Shown one piece after another: positions 35,475-44,142 of a stretch of DNA of 64,000 bases. A program made the position numbers and the translations under genes. The DNA lies in the NCBI GenBank assembly GCA_016213325.1, contig JACRAY010000029.1:282443-346442 (forward strand), given 5' to 3'. This DNA is from Burkholderiales bacterium (GTDB lineage Bacteria > Pseudomonadota > Gammaproteobacteria > Burkholderiales > Burkholderiaceae_C). Each line of letters begins with the position of its first letter. Within the stretch, counting starts at the first letter, position 1. The notes beneath the pieces are model-generated. The model was not told the DNA's origin. It did not search any database and was given only the letters and a program-made list of their open reading frames with translations.

Positions 35475-36340
35475 TCGGGGATCTCGATCTCGCCTTCAAA
35501 AACGGTGACGGCCGGGCCCGTCATGTACACGGGCAACTCGCCGCCCGCCCATTCGATGGTCAGCACGCCACCGCGCGTCTGGACGTCGACTTTCTCGCCC
35601 AACTGCCCCAGCCGGATGCCGGCCACGACGGCCGCGCAAGCGCCGGTGCCGCAGGCAAGTGTTTCGCCCACGCCGCGTTCCCAGACGCGCAGCTTCACGT
35701 GCGAGCGGTCGACGATTTGCAGGAAGCCGGCGTTCACCCGGTTGGGAAAGCGCGAGTGGTTTTCGATGCGGGGGCCCAGCGTATGGACTGGCGCCTGCTC
35801 GACGTCGGGCACCTCCTGCACGGCGTGCGGGTTGCCCATGGACAGCACCGCGACCGCGATGATCGGGGAGTCGGCATGCGTGCCCATGGCCAGGTGCCAC
35901 TTGTGCCAGTTGCCTTCGGCGTGCGGGTTGAGCCCCGCGGCGTCGAACGGGATCGACGGCAGGTGGAACACCGGCGCACCCATGTCGACCGTGACGCGGC
36001 CGTCGGCGTTGAGCCGCGGCTCGATCACGCCGCCCAGCGTCTGCACGCGCAGCTGGTCCTTGCCCGTCAGGCCGCGGTCGCGCACGAAGCGCGCGAAGCA
36101 GCGCGCGCCGTTGCCGCACTGCTCCACCTCGCCGCCGTCGGCGTTGTGGATGACGTATTCGAAGTCGATGCCGGTGGCCGGCGACGGCCGCACCGAGAGG
36201 ACCTGGTCGGCGCCGACGCCGAAATGGCGGTCGGCCAGGCGCCGGTACTGCTCGGGGCGCAGGCCCAGGCGGCCCCGCGTCTCGTCGAGGACCACGAAGT
36301 CGTTGCCGGCCCCCTGCATCTTGGTGAAACGCACGCGCAT
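35471..36340 (-). CDS. dapF: diaminopimelate epimerase
   Basis: DapF converts LL- to meso-diaminopimelate for lysine and peptidoglycan, supplying MurE. From ATG 36338-36340 the protein is 289 residues and begins MRVRFTKMQGAGNDFVVLD. The two catalytic cysteines are in EQCGNGARCFARF (near 80) and ETLACGTGACAAVV (near 225). The gene is the first of dapF-DUF484-xerC and is divergent from the Nudix fusion, with a 55-base gap between them. Confidence 0.97.
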   Translation of the reverse strand: MRVRFTKMQGAGNDFVVLDETRGRLGLRPEQYRRLADRHFGVGADQVLSVRPSPATGIDFEYVIHNADGGEVEQCGNGARCFARFVRDRGLTGKDQLRVQTLGGVIEPRLNADGRVTVDMGAPVFHLPSIPFDAAGLNPHAEGNWHKWHLAMGTHADSPIIAVAVLSMGNPHAVQEVPDVEQAPVHTLGPRIENHSRFPNRVNAGFLQIVDRSHVKLRVWERGVGETLACGTGACAAVVAGIRLGQLGEKVDVQTRGGVLTIEWAGGELPVYMTGPAVTVFEGEIEIPE

Positions 36341-36395
36341 GGCCCGGATTATCCCCGGTGTGGGCTCGCCTGAGGCGCCGTGATGTAATCCGCGC

Positions 36396-38027
36396 ATGGT
36401 CCGAGCCAACCAGTTGTTGCATCCCCAACGCGAACCCGCCGTGCCGCGGCCGGCGGCCACCGTGCTGCTGCTGCGCGACGGCCCCGAAGGCGTCGAAGTG
36501 CTGATGACGCGGCGCTCGTCCACGGCCAGTTTCGCGCCCGGCGCCTATGTGTTCCCGGGTGGCGGCATCGACGCCGCGGATGCCGAAGCCCATGCCCTGG
36601 CCGCGCGCCGCGTCACGCAGTCGGGCTTGCTGCTCACGCAGGCCATCGCGGCCATCCGCGAGAGCTTCGAAGAACTCGGCATCCTGCTGGCGCGCCGCGC
36701 CAACGGCGCCCCCGCCGACGCTGGCGACGTGGCGGCGCTGGACCGCCACCAGCCCTTCTTCGCCCAATGCCGCGAGCGCGGCCTGAAGCTGGCGGCCGAC
36801 GAGGTGTTCGTGCTGGCGCACTGGGTCACCGACCGCGACCTGCCGCGGCGCTTCGACGTGCCCTTCCTGGTCGCGCGCATGCCCGCCGGCCAGTCGCCCC
36901 AAGCCGACGAGGCCGAGCAGTTCGAGCCCGTGTGGGTGCGCCCGGCCGCCGCGCTGGAGCGGCACCAGCAGGGCCAGTTCTTCATGATTTTCCCCACCAT
37001 CCGCACGCTGGAGCGGCTGAAGCGCTTCGGCACGGTGCAACAGGTGCTGGCCGCGTGCGCCGGCGAGAAGCCGCTGTGGACCAGCTGCCCGCGCGCGGGC
37101 CTGGTGCGCGGCGGCGAAGCGCGCTTCATGGAACACGAGATGGCATTCGGCGAGCTGGCCCTGGTGTGCCCCGACGGCCAGCTGCTGCACCACCTGGACT
37201 GGCGCAACGACCAGCCGGTGGCGCTGCTGCGCAACGTGATGCGGCTCACCGCGCCCAACCCGGGCGTGATGACGGGGCCCGGCACCAATACCTACATCGT
37301 CGGCGACCCCGGCGGCGGCTTCCTGGTGATCGACCCCGGGCCGAACGAGCCGGAACACATTGACCGCATCTGGCGCGCCACCGGCGGCAACATCCGCATG
37401 ATCGCGTGCACGCATTCGCACCCCGACCACTCGCCGGGCGCGCGGCCGCTGCAGGCCCGTTGCAGCCATGCGCCGCCGATCTACGGCGTGCCCTCGGCGC
37501 CCACCGCGCGGCCGGCCAGCGTGTTCAACCCCGACCGCCTGCTGGCGCACGGCGAGCGGCTGGTGCTGGAGGGCCCGGCGGGCACCCACACGCTGCTGGC
37601 GATCCACACGCCCGGCCATGCGGCCAACCATGTGTGCCTGGTGCTGCTGGAGGACGGCCTGCTGTTCTCGGGCGACCATGTCCTGAACGGCAGCACCACG
37701 GTGGTGGACCCGCCCGACGGCGACATGACGGCGTACCTCGACTCGCTGGATGCGCTGGCGGCGGCGTGCGACGCGCACGGCATCGAGTTCATCCTGCCCG
37801 CGCACGGCTATGTGCTGGGCTTCGCCAGGCAGGCGATCGGCCAGCTGAAGGCGCATCGGCTGCACCGCGAAGCGAAGATCGCCGCTGCGATGCGCGCCAA
37901 GCCGGGCGGCTCGCTGGAAGAGTGGGTGGAGCTCGCCTACGACGACGTGCCGCCGCGCATGTGGCCGGTGGCGCAGCGGTCGCTGCTGGCGCATGTGCAG
38001 CGCATCCAGGCGCTGAACCTCGCTTGA
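36396..38027 (+). CDS. Nudix hydrolase fused to metallo-beta-lactamase-fold hydrolase
   Basis: The 543-residue protein has two parts. Residues 18-270 are a Nudix domain of the NUDT19/RNU18 type, with an extended box from GGGIDAAD (about 55) to AIRESFEELGILL (about 87). Residues about 285-500 are a metallo-beta-lactamase fold of the LACTB2/YcbL type, with the metal motif THSHPDHSPGA near 332, HTPGHAANHVCLV near 408 and FSGDHVL near 428. A C-terminal winged-helix-like tail follows. Nudix enzymes cleave nucleoside diphosphate linkages, possibly CoA here. The substrate of the second domain is unknown. It ends just before the rnpB terminator, on the opposite strand. Confidence 0.92.
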   Translation: MVRANQLLHPQREPAVPRPAATVLLLRDGPEGVEVLMTRRSSTASFAPGAYVFPGGGIDAADAEAHALAARRVTQSGLLLTQAIAAIRESFEELGILLARRANGAPADAGDVAALDRHQPFFAQCRERGLKLAADEVFVLAHWVTDRDLPRRFDVPFLVARMPAGQSPQADEAEQFEPVWVRPAAALERHQQGQFFMIFPTIRTLERLKRFGTVQQVLAACAGEKPLWTSCPRAGLVRGGEARFMEHEMAFGELALVCPDGQLLHHLDWRNDQPVALLRNVMRLTAPNPGVMTGPGTNTYIVGDPGGGFLVIDPGPNEPEHIDRIWRATGGNIRMIACTHSHPDHSPGARPLQARCSHAPPIYGVPSAPTARPASVFNPDRLLAHGERLVLEGPAGTHTLLAIHTPGHAANHVCLVLLEDGLLFSGDHVLNGSTTVVDPPDGDMTAYLDSLDALAAACDAHGIEFILPAHGYVLGFARQAIGQLKAHRLHREAKIAAAMRAKPGGSLEEWVELAYDDVPPRMWPVAQRSLLAHVQRIQALNLA

Positions 38028-38060
38028 AAAAGGACGCGGCCCCCGCCAGGGGGGCCGCGT
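38026..38060 (-). terminator. terminator of rnpB
   Basis: An 11-base-pair stem (ACGCGGCCCCC with GGGGGCCGCGT) around a four- to five-base loop is followed on the minus strand by CCTTTTTC. This is a typical intrinsic terminator for the rnpB transcript. The same stem lies just after the plus-strand Nudix fusion gene and could limit its transcription too, though without a T-run on that side. Confidence 0.85.
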
Positions 38061-38071
38061 TATCGTCTGTT

Positions 38072-38399
38072 GTGAAGCCCGCCTGTACGCCGGATCTTGT
38101 GCGTGCGGTTGCCCGCACGTGACCGTCATTCCTCTGGGCCGGGGGTCGCCCCACCGGCTCGGTGCTACCTACCCGCCAGCTCTGCGGAGCCACATCGACG
38201 CTGGCCTACTTGGTATTGCTGCGCGTAGAGATTGCCCGTTTCACCCGGTGCAGCCTTGCGGCCGCACCGACTCGTCTCTGTTGCTCTGGTCCTCACCTCA
38301 CGGTGGACAGGTGTTACCTGCTACGCTGCCCTGTGCAGTCCGGACGTTCCTCCAGTGCCGTGTTTCCACGATTGCACCAGCGACGGCCCGGCGGGCTTC
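38072..38399 (-). ncRNA. rnpB: RNase P RNA, bacterial class A
   Basis: Read on the minus strand, the 5' end GAAGCCCGCC pairs with the 3' end GGCGGGCTTC, forming helix P1. The conserved blocks are in the right order: GAGGAACGTCCGGACT with ACAGGGCA near the 5' end, GGTAACACC, and GGGTGAAACGG in the middle. GAGGAATGACGGTCAC near the 3' end also carries the universal AGAGGAATGAC-type core. The length is about 328 bases. With the RnpA protein it matures the 5' ends of tRNAs. Ends are placed by analogy with E. coli M1 RNA and may be off by a few bases. Confidence 0.95.
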
Positions 38400-38408
38400 A
38401 CGGGGGTG

Positions 38409-38436
38409 ATTATCCCTCACTGCGGCGCGTTCTGCA
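38409..38436 (-). promoter_or_regulatory. probable rnpB promoter overlapping the htpX end
   Basis: GATAAT at 38409-38414 (minus strand) sits about eight bases before the mature 5' end of rnpB and directly after the htpX stop codon, in the position of a -10 box. The -35 region would fall inside the last codons of htpX (CTGCAG, a poor match). The match is partial but the position is right. Confidence 0.5.
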
Positions 38437-39289
38437 GGGCCGCAATGCGCTCTTCGATCGGCGGGTGCGTGGAGAACAGCTTGCCCACGCCCGACGTGAT
38501 GCCCATGGTCTGCAGGTTCTTCGGCAGTTCGCCGGGCACCATGCCGCCCAGGCGGGCCAGCGCGTTGATCATGGGCTGCTTGCGGCCCATCAGCTGCGCG
38601 GCACCGCGGTCGGCGCGGAACTCGCGCTGGCGCGAGAACCAGGCCACGATGATCGCCGCCACGAAGCCCAGCAGGATGTCGAGCACGATGGTGGTCACGT
38701 AGTAGCCGATGCCGGGGCCCGAGCGGTTCTCGCCCTTGGCGAGCCAGCTGTCGACCAGCCAGCCGACCACGCGCGACAGGAACACCACGAAGGTGTTCAT
38801 CACGCCCTGGATCAGCGTCATGGTCACCATGTCGCCGTTGGCGACGTGCGCGACCTCGTGGCCGATGACGGCTTCGACCTCGTCGCGCGTCATGCCCTGC
38901 AGCAGGCCGGTGGACACGGCCACCAGCGAGCTGTTCTTGAAGGCGCCGGTGGCAAACGCGTTGGGCTCGCCTTCGAACACGCCGACTTCGGGCATGCCGA
39001 TGCCGGCCTGCTCGGCGAAGCGGCGCACGGTGGCCACGATCCAGGCCTGGTCGGCGCCTTCGGTGCCGTCGATGATGCGCACGCCCGCGGTCCACTTGGC
39101 CATGGGCTTGGAAATCAAGAGCGAGATGAAGGCACCGCCGAAGCCGATGACGGCGGCATACACCAGCAGCATGGTGTAGTTCATGCCGTAGGCGGTGAGG
39201 TAGCGGTCCACGCCCAGCAGGCGTGCCGTGATGCCCAGCACCAGCACCACGGCCAGGTTGGTCAACACGAACAGGACGATGCGTTTCAT
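38417..39289 (-). CDS. htpX: membrane zinc metalloprotease HtpX
   Basis: HtpX is an inner-membrane protease of the M48 family that degrades damaged membrane proteins. The 290-residue product has two N-terminal membrane segments (4-22 and 34-57). The zinc motif HEVAHVANGD is near 140. Two further membrane segments (about 155-210) precede the third metal ligand region SRQREFRADRGAAQLMG near 220. The ATG at 39287-39289 is preceded by GGAGAACC. It lies 18 bases upstream of rnpB. Confidence 0.97.
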   Translation of the reverse strand: MKRIVLFVLTNLAVVLVLGITARLLGVDRYLTAYGMNYTMLLVYAAVIGFGGAFISLLISKPMAKWTAGVRIIDGTEGADQAWIVATVRRFAEQAGIGMPEVGVFEGEPNAFATGAFKNSSLVAVSTGLLQGMTRDEVEAVIGHEVAHVANGDMVTMTLIQGVMNTFVVFLSRVVGWLVDSWLAKGENRSGPGIGYYVTTIVLDILLGFVAAIIVAWFSRQREFRADRGAAQLMGRKQPMINALARLGGMVPGELPKNLQTMGITSGVGKLFSTHPPIEERIAALQNAPQ

Positions 39290-39356
39290 TGGTTCTCCGT
39301 GAGGGATGGTCTGAAAGGGCACCCCGGCCGCGAAATTGAGGTTGTCCTTGTCGTTT

Positions 39357-40079
39357 TCAAGCCCGGCGCGGCCGGAACACCAGCGGGTCATCATAGAAGC
39401 AAAAGTCGGCGTTGCCCGGCCACCAGCCCGGCACGCCCAGCACAGGGAGCGGGGCGAACGGCTTGCCCTGCAGCCTCTGTGCGGTGGTTCGACCTGCGAG
39501 CCACGCGTCCGGTTCCCCGGAAAAACCGGAAGGTCCTTCAGCCCAGACATGGGCCGTCAGCCCCTTGCGCGGCTGCGCCAGCTGCTCCAGCAGGGCATGG
39601 CCGAAGATGAGCAGGCGGGCTTGCGCCCACAGCGGGCGCAGCTCGACGAACAGGCGGTGCCATTCGCGCGCCAGCAGCGCCTCCCACAGCGGCCCGGGCG
39701 CGTCCAGCAGCGCGCCGTTCTCGTCGAACACGGTGATCGCGTCGCGCACCGCGCCGCGTTTTCCGGCGATGCCGTCGCGCCCGATCGCCTCGGCCTGCAG
39801 GCGGTTCAGCGCCGACTTCGTGCGCGGGAACGCGTGCCACACGAGGCCGTTGAAGAAGTCGTGCAGGCCCTCGCGCACCGGGCACTGGCCGGTCTCGAAG
39901 ATGAACTGTTCGTAGGCCGCGCCTTCGGGCAACGCGCGCTGTGCCACGAACTGCACCGGGCTCTCGTGACACCCTGTGTTCAAGGCTTCATGCAGCGGCG
40001 TGCCGCTGCGCCAGGCTTGCTCGACACGCTCCCCGGCGGCGCGCCACGGCGCGAACCAGGGGGCGGTCCACGGGATCAA
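39357..40079 (-). CDS. DUF3025 domain-containing protein
   Basis: The 240-residue protein resembles DUF3025 proteins of betaproteobacteria. It has conserved stretches such as FNGLVWHAFPRTKSALNRLQ near 95 and VPGWWPGNADFCFYDDPLVF near the C-terminus. Its function is unknown. No ATG is available at the N-terminus. The best start is TTG 40077-40079, which overlaps the stop of the upstream NYN gene as TTGA. This mirrors the tight coupling elsewhere but is not proven. Longer in-frame extensions would lie entirely inside the NYN gene. Confidence 0.8.
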   Translation of the reverse strand: MIPWTAPWFAPWRAAGERVEQAWRSGTPLHEALNTGCHESPVQFVAQRALPEGAAYEQFIFETGQCPVREGLHDFFNGLVWHAFPRTKSALNRLQAEAIGRDGIAGKRGAVRDAITVFDENGALLDAPGPLWEALLAREWHRLFVELRPLWAQARLLIFGHALLEQLAQPRKGLTAHVWAEGPSGFSGEPDAWLAGRTTAQRLQGKPFAPLPVLGVPGWWPGNADFCFYDDPLVFRPRRA

Positions 40080-40801
40080 CGCGCGAGGCGCACCGTGTTG
40101 TCGAACAGTTCGACGCCCGGCGCGTGCGTGGTGAGGAACTTGCGCGAACTGGTGTTCTTGGCCATCAGCTTCTCGTCCTTGAGGCGTCTCGCCACGGCGT
40201 TCATCTCGACCTCCTTGCCATGGAGGAAGCCGGGGAACTCCTCCAGGATGCGGCGTACCCGCTGCGCGACGGTCTCTTCGACCGCCGCCTGCTTGCGTGG
40301 CGCCGCCTTCCTTGCGGGAGTCTTCGCGACGGCGACCTTCTTCGCAACGGTCTTCGCGGCCCGCTTGACTGGAGCCGCGGGCGCATCGTCGACGTAGATC
40401 ACCTCGTCGTACACGCGGTCCAGCCCTTCGGCGGACTTGCGGCGTTGCGCCAGGCACACCACGCGGCGGCCGCTCTCGCGCAGGCGCACCACCAGCGGCG
40501 CGAAGTCGCCGTCGCCCGAGCCGATGGCCACCACGCCGGGCAGGTGCTGGCCGAGCAGCAGGTCCATCGCATCGACGATCAACGCCGCATCGGTCGTGCC
40601 TTTGCCCTGGTTGACCATGCCGCGCACGCTGTGCGCCTGCAGGAAGTCCTTGATGCCGGCCAGCGTATCGTGGCTGCCGTAGGCGCGCAGGCCGGTGACG
40701 CGCAGCCCGCGCTGCCTGAGTTCGGCCAGCCCGCGCTCCATGCCCTCGGGCGACAGGTTGTCCGCGTCGATCAGCAGCGCGGCTTGCGGGTCGGCGATCA
40801 T
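40076..40801 (-). CDS. NYN-domain ribonuclease-like protein with C-terminal OST-HTH-like domain
   Basis: The 241-residue protein has a PIN-like NYN/LabA domain (1-140). Acidic metal-binding positions are in LLIDADNLSP (8-17), GTTDAALIVDAMDLL (about 73-87) and GSGDGDFAPLV (about 98-108). A Lys/Ala/Pro-rich linker (about 150-175) is followed by a winged-helix region resembling OST-HTH/LOTUS (QRVRRILEEFPGFLHG onward). Such proteins are thought to act on RNA. The start ATG 40799-40801 overlaps the pyrC stop by four bases. Confidence 0.88.
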   Translation of the reverse strand: MIADPQAALLIDADNLSPEGMERGLAELRQRGLRVTGLRAYGSHDTLAGIKDFLQAHSVRGMVNQGKGTTDAALIVDAMDLLLGQHLPGVVAIGSGDGDFAPLVVRLRESGRRVVCLAQRRKSAEGLDRVYDEVIYVDDAPAAPVKRAAKTVAKKVAVAKTPARKAAPRKQAAVEETVAQRVRRILEEFPGFLHGKEVEMNAVARRLKDEKLMAKNTSSRKFLTTHAPGVELFDNTVRLAR

Positions 40802-41847
40802 GCGGCCACCCGCCATTGCAGCGGCTCGCCGCCCGCCAGCGGCTTCAGCTCGGCTTCGCCGAACGGCACGGTCTCGGGGGGTGTCCAGGTTTCGCGTTTC
40901 AAGGTGATCGTCCCCGTGTTGCGTGGCAAGCCGTAGAAGTCGGCACCATGGAAGCTCGCGAAGCCTTCCAGCTGATCGAGCGCACCGGCCCGGTCGAACG
41001 CCTCGGCATACAGCTCCATCGCCGCATGCGCGGTGTAGCAGCCCGCGCAGCCCAGCGCATGCTCCTTCAGGTGCGCCGGGTGCGGCGCGCTGTCGGTGCC
41101 CAGGAAGAACTTCGCGCTGCCGCCGGTGGCCGCTTCGACCAGCGCCACGCGATGGGTCTCGCGCTTGAGCACCGGCAGGCAGTAGTAGTGCGGCCGGATG
41201 CCGCCGGTGAAGATCGCATTGCGGTTGTACAGCAGGTGGTGCGCCGTGATGGTGCCCGCCACATAGCGGTCGGCGTCGCGCACGTAATGCACGCCCTCCT
41301 TCGTCGTCAGGTGCTCCATCACGATCTTCAGTTCGGGGAAGTCGCGGCGCAGCGGGATGAGCTTCTGCTCGACGAACACCGCTTCGCGGTCGAACAGGTC
41401 CACCGAAGGATCGGTCACCTCGCCGTGCAGCAGCAGCAGCATGCCTTCGCGCTGCATCGCTTCGAGCGTGCGGTAGGTCTTGCGCAGGTCGGTGACGCCG
41501 GCGTCGCTGTTGGTGGTGGCGCCAGCGGGGTAGAGCTTGCAGGCCACCACGCCCGCCGCCCTGGCGCGCACGATCTCGTCGGGCGGCAGGTTGTCGGTGA
41601 GGTACAGCGACATCAGCGGCTGGAACGCGACGCCCTGCGGCACGGCGTCGAGGATGCGCTGCCGATAGGCCATGGCCTGTTCGGTGGTGGTCACCGGCGG
41701 GCGCAGGTTGGGCATGATGAGCGCGCGGGCGAACTGCGCCGCCGAATGCGGCACCACGTCGCGCATGGGCTGGCCGTCCCGCACGTGCAGGTGCCAGTCG
41801 TCGGGACGGGTGATGGTGATGGATGGCATGGCGGTATTGTCCGCCAT
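40798..41847 (-). CDS. pyrC: dihydroorotase, class II
   Basis: PyrC interconverts carbamoyl aspartate and dihydroorotate in pyrimidine synthesis. The 349-residue length equals that of the E. coli class II enzyme. The metal-binding start is RPDDWHLHVRDG (about 14-25). The lysine that is carboxylated is in VVACKLYPAG near 105, and further metal ligands are in LLLHGEVTD and VMEHLTTKEGV. The ATG at 41845-41847 has AGGG upstream; an ATG six codons later has none. It begins ten bases after gltL, so it may be cotranscribed with the transporter. Confidence 0.97.
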   Translation of the reverse strand: MADNTAMPSITITRPDDWHLHVRDGQPMRDVVPHSAAQFARALIMPNLRPPVTTTEQAMAYRQRILDAVPQGVAFQPLMSLYLTDNLPPDEIVRARAAGVVACKLYPAGATTNSDAGVTDLRKTYRTLEAMQREGMLLLLHGEVTDPSVDLFDREAVFVEQKLIPLRRDFPELKIVMEHLTTKEGVHYVRDADRYVAGTITAHHLLYNRNAIFTGGIRPHYYCLPVLKRETHRVALVEAATGGSAKFFLGTDSAPHPAHLKEHALGCAGCYTAHAAMELYAEAFDRAGALDQLEGFASFHGADFYGLPRNTGTITLKRETWTPPETVPFGEAELKPLAGGEPLQWRVAA

Positions 41848-41857
41848 GCGCGCGCCC

Positions 41858-42601
41858 TCAATGCGCCAGGATCTTGTTCAGGAAGTCCTTGGTGCGCGGC
41901 TGCCGCGCATCGAGGTCGCCGAAGAACTCTTCCTTCGAGCAGTCTTCCAGGATATGCCCGCCCACGTCGATGAAGATCACGCGGTTGGCCACCTTGCGGG
42001 CGAACCCCATTTCGTGCGTGACCACCATCATGGTCATGCCTTCCTTGGCCAGGTTCACCATCACGTCGAGCACTTCGCCCACCATCTCGGGGTCCAGCGC
42101 CGACGTGGGCTCGTCGAACAGCATCACCATGGGGTCCATCGACAGCGCGCGGGCGATCGCCACGCGCTGCTGCTGGCCGCCCGACAGCTGCCCCGGGAAC
42201 TTGTCCTTGTGCGCCATCAGCCCCACGCGGTCCAGCATCTTCAGCCCGCGCGTCGTGGCCTCGTCGATGCTGCGGTTGAGCACCTTCACCTGGCCGATGG
42301 TCAGGTTCTCGGTCACCGACAGGTGCGGGAACAGCTCGAAGTGCTGGAACACCATGCCCACGCGGCTGCGCAGCTTGGGCAGGTCGGTCTTGGGGTCGTG
42401 CACCGGCGTGCCGTCGATATAGATCTCGCCCTTCTGGAACGGCTCGAGCGCGTTCACGGTCTTGATCAGCGTCGACTTGCCCGAGCCCGACGGCCCGCAC
42501 ACCACCACCACGTCGCCCTTGTTGATGGTGACCGAGCAGTCGTGCAGCACCTGCACCGGGCCATACCACTTGGAGACGTTCTTGATTTCAATCATGGACA
42601 T
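41858..42601 (-). CDS. gltL: glutamate/aspartate ABC transporter ATP-binding protein
   Basis: The 247-residue ATPase has Walker A CGPSGSGKSTLIK (34-46), the Q-loop VFQHFELFPHLSV, the signature LSGGQQQRVAIARAL (near 140) and Walker B MVMLFDEPTSALDP (near 160). It drives the GltJK permease. Neighbouring gltI, gltJ and gltK on the same strand define a polar amino-acid importer of the PAAT family. The gltIJKL assignment over other acidic or polar amino-acid uptake systems rests on the GltI similarity. Confidence 0.95.
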   Translation of the reverse strand: MSMIEIKNVSKWYGPVQVLHDCSVTINKGDVVVVCGPSGSGKSTLIKTVNALEPFQKGEIYIDGTPVHDPKTDLPKLRSRVGMVFQHFELFPHLSVTENLTIGQVKVLNRSIDEATTRGLKMLDRVGLMAHKDKFPGQLSGGQQQRVAIARALSMDPMVMLFDEPTSALDPEMVGEVLDVMVNLAKEGMTMMVVTHEMGFARKVANRVIFIDVGGHILEDCSKEEFFGDLDARQPRTKDFLNKILAH

Positions 42602-42614
42602 GTTGTCGGGCTCC

Positions 42615-43286
42615 TCAGCGGATGATCTGCACCTTGATCTGGATCTTGCGCACCACCCACGACAGGGCCATGCACATCACGAAATACAGGACGGCGGCCA
42701 GCAGGTAGGCTTCGACGGGGCGCCCCAGGTTCTTGCCGGCGGTCTCGAAGCCCTTGAGCATGTCGTAGGCGCCGATGGCGTAGACCAGCGAGGTGTCCTG
42801 GAACAGGATGATGGTCTGCGTCAGGAACACCGGCAGCATGTTGCGGAAGGCCTGCGGCAGGATCACCAGCTTCATGTTCTGCGCGTACGTCATGCCCACC
42901 GCGTAGCCGGCGTTCACCTGCCCGCGCGGGATCGACTGGATGCCCGCGCGCACGATCTCGGAGAAGTAAGCCGCCTCGAAAGCGATGAAGGTGATGATGG
43001 CCGACATCTCCGCGCCTATGGGCCGCCCGATGGCGAACGGGATCAGCAGGAAGAACCACAGCAGCACCATCACCAGCGGGATGGAGCGCATGGTGTTGAC
43101 GTAGGCGGCGGCCGGGATCTCGAACACCGGCTTGCCCGACAGGCGCATCAGCGCCAGCACCGTGCCGAACACGATGCCGCCGATGGTGGCCACGATGGTG
43201 AGCCAGATGGAGAAGTAGAAGCCCTTGATGACGAAGGGCGCGAGCACGTCCCAGCTGAAGAACGAGAGGTCGAGGTTGCCCAGCAT
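42615..43286 (-). CDS. gltK: glutamate/aspartate ABC transporter permease GltK
   Basis: This 223-residue permease has about five membrane segments and the EAA loop region IVRAGIQSIPRGQVNAGYA (near 120) that contacts GltL. The sequence RSIPLVMVLLWFFLLIPFA near 65 is typical of the HisMQ/GltJK family. It starts one base before the gltJ stop region and ends 13 bases before gltL, so translation is tightly linked. Confidence 0.93.
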   Translation of the reverse strand: MLGNLDLSFFSWDVLAPFVIKGFYFSIWLTIVATIGGIVFGTVLALMRLSGKPVFEIPAAAYVNTMRSIPLVMVLLWFFLLIPFAIGRPIGAEMSAIITFIAFEAAYFSEIVRAGIQSIPRGQVNAGYAVGMTYAQNMKLVILPQAFRNMLPVFLTQTIILFQDTSLVYAIGAYDMLKGFETAGKNLGRPVEAYLLAAVLYFVMCMALSWVVRKIQIKVQIIR

Positions 43287-43287
43287 G

Positions 43288-44046
43288 TCAGTGCCCCCCG
43301 CCCATGCCGCCCGCGGCCACGAAGCCGGGCACGCGGGTCCTGGTTTCGATCACCTTCATCACGCGGTTGATGGCGAACGCCGAGATCGCATACAGCACCG
43401 TGACGGCCAGGTACATCTCCACCGGCGCGGACGTCTCTTCGCCCGACTGCCGCGCGAAGAAGGTCAGTTCCGCGATCGACACGGCGAACGCCACCGACGA
43501 GTTCTTCACGATGTTCATCGACTCGCTGGTGAGCGGCGGGATCACGATGCGCAGCGCCATGGGCAGCAGCACGTAGCGGTAGGTCTGTGTGGTCGTAAGG
43601 CCGATCGCCATGCCGGCGTAGCGCTGGCCGCGCGGCAGCGACTGGATGCCGGCTCGCACCTGTTCGGCCACGCGCGCCGAAGTGAACAGGCCGAGCGCGA
43701 TGATCACGAGCACGACGGACGGAACCGACTTGAACGCCGGGAAGATGCCGGGCACGACGAAGTACCACAGGAAGATCTGCACCAGCAGCGGGATGTTGCG
43801 GAACAGTTCCACCCAGGCATGGCCCAGGCGCACCAGCCACGGGCTGTTGGGCAGCGTGCGCAAGGTGCCCATGACGAGGCCCATGACGAGGGCCACCACC
43901 AGCGCCGACAGCGCGACGCCGAGCGTCCAGCCCCACGCGGAAAGGATCCAGTTGAGGTAGGTCTGGTCGCCCTTGCCGCCCAGGCAGCCGGCCACCACTT
44001 CTCCCGTCGTGGTCTCCTTGCAGAAGACCTGCCAGTCCCAAGCCAT
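43288..44046 (-). CDS. gltJ: glutamate/aspartate ABC transporter permease GltJ
   Basis: The 252-residue permease begins MAWDWQVFCKETTTGE, like GltJ proteins of related bacteria, and has about five membrane segments. The EAA-type loop is VRAGIQSLPRGQRYAGMA near 135. An in-frame ATG eight codons upstream would add MEREGERL and is less likely. A stem-loop at 44088-44121 separates it from gltI. Confidence 0.93.
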   Translation of the reverse strand: MAWDWQVFCKETTTGEVVAGCLGGKGDQTYLNWILSAWGWTLGVALSALVVALVMGLVMGTLRTLPNSPWLVRLGHAWVELFRNIPLLVQIFLWYFVVPGIFPAFKSVPSVVLVIIALGLFTSARVAEQVRAGIQSLPRGQRYAGMAIGLTTTQTYRYVLLPMALRIVIPPLTSESMNIVKNSSVAFAVSIAELTFFARQSGEETSAPVEMYLAVTVLYAISAFAINRVMKVIETRTRVPGFVAAGGMGGGH

Positions 44047-44087
44047 GAGCCGCTCTCCTTCTCTCTCCAAGGACTACGTTAAACGAC

Positions 44088-44121
44088 AAACCCCGCCGGG
44101 ACAAGGGTCCCGGCGGGGTTT
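44088..44121 (-). terminator. stem-loop between gltI and gltJ, likely partial terminator
   Basis: A 15-base-pair stem (AAACCCCGCCGGGAC with GTCCCGGCGGGGTTT) closes on a four-base loop. On the minus strand it is followed by GTCGTTT. Placed after the binding-protein gene and before the permease genes, it probably lets gltI be expressed at a higher level than gltJKL, as is common for ABC importers. Confidence 0.8.
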
Positions 44122-44142
44122 GCCAGGTTCATCGCCTGCGAC

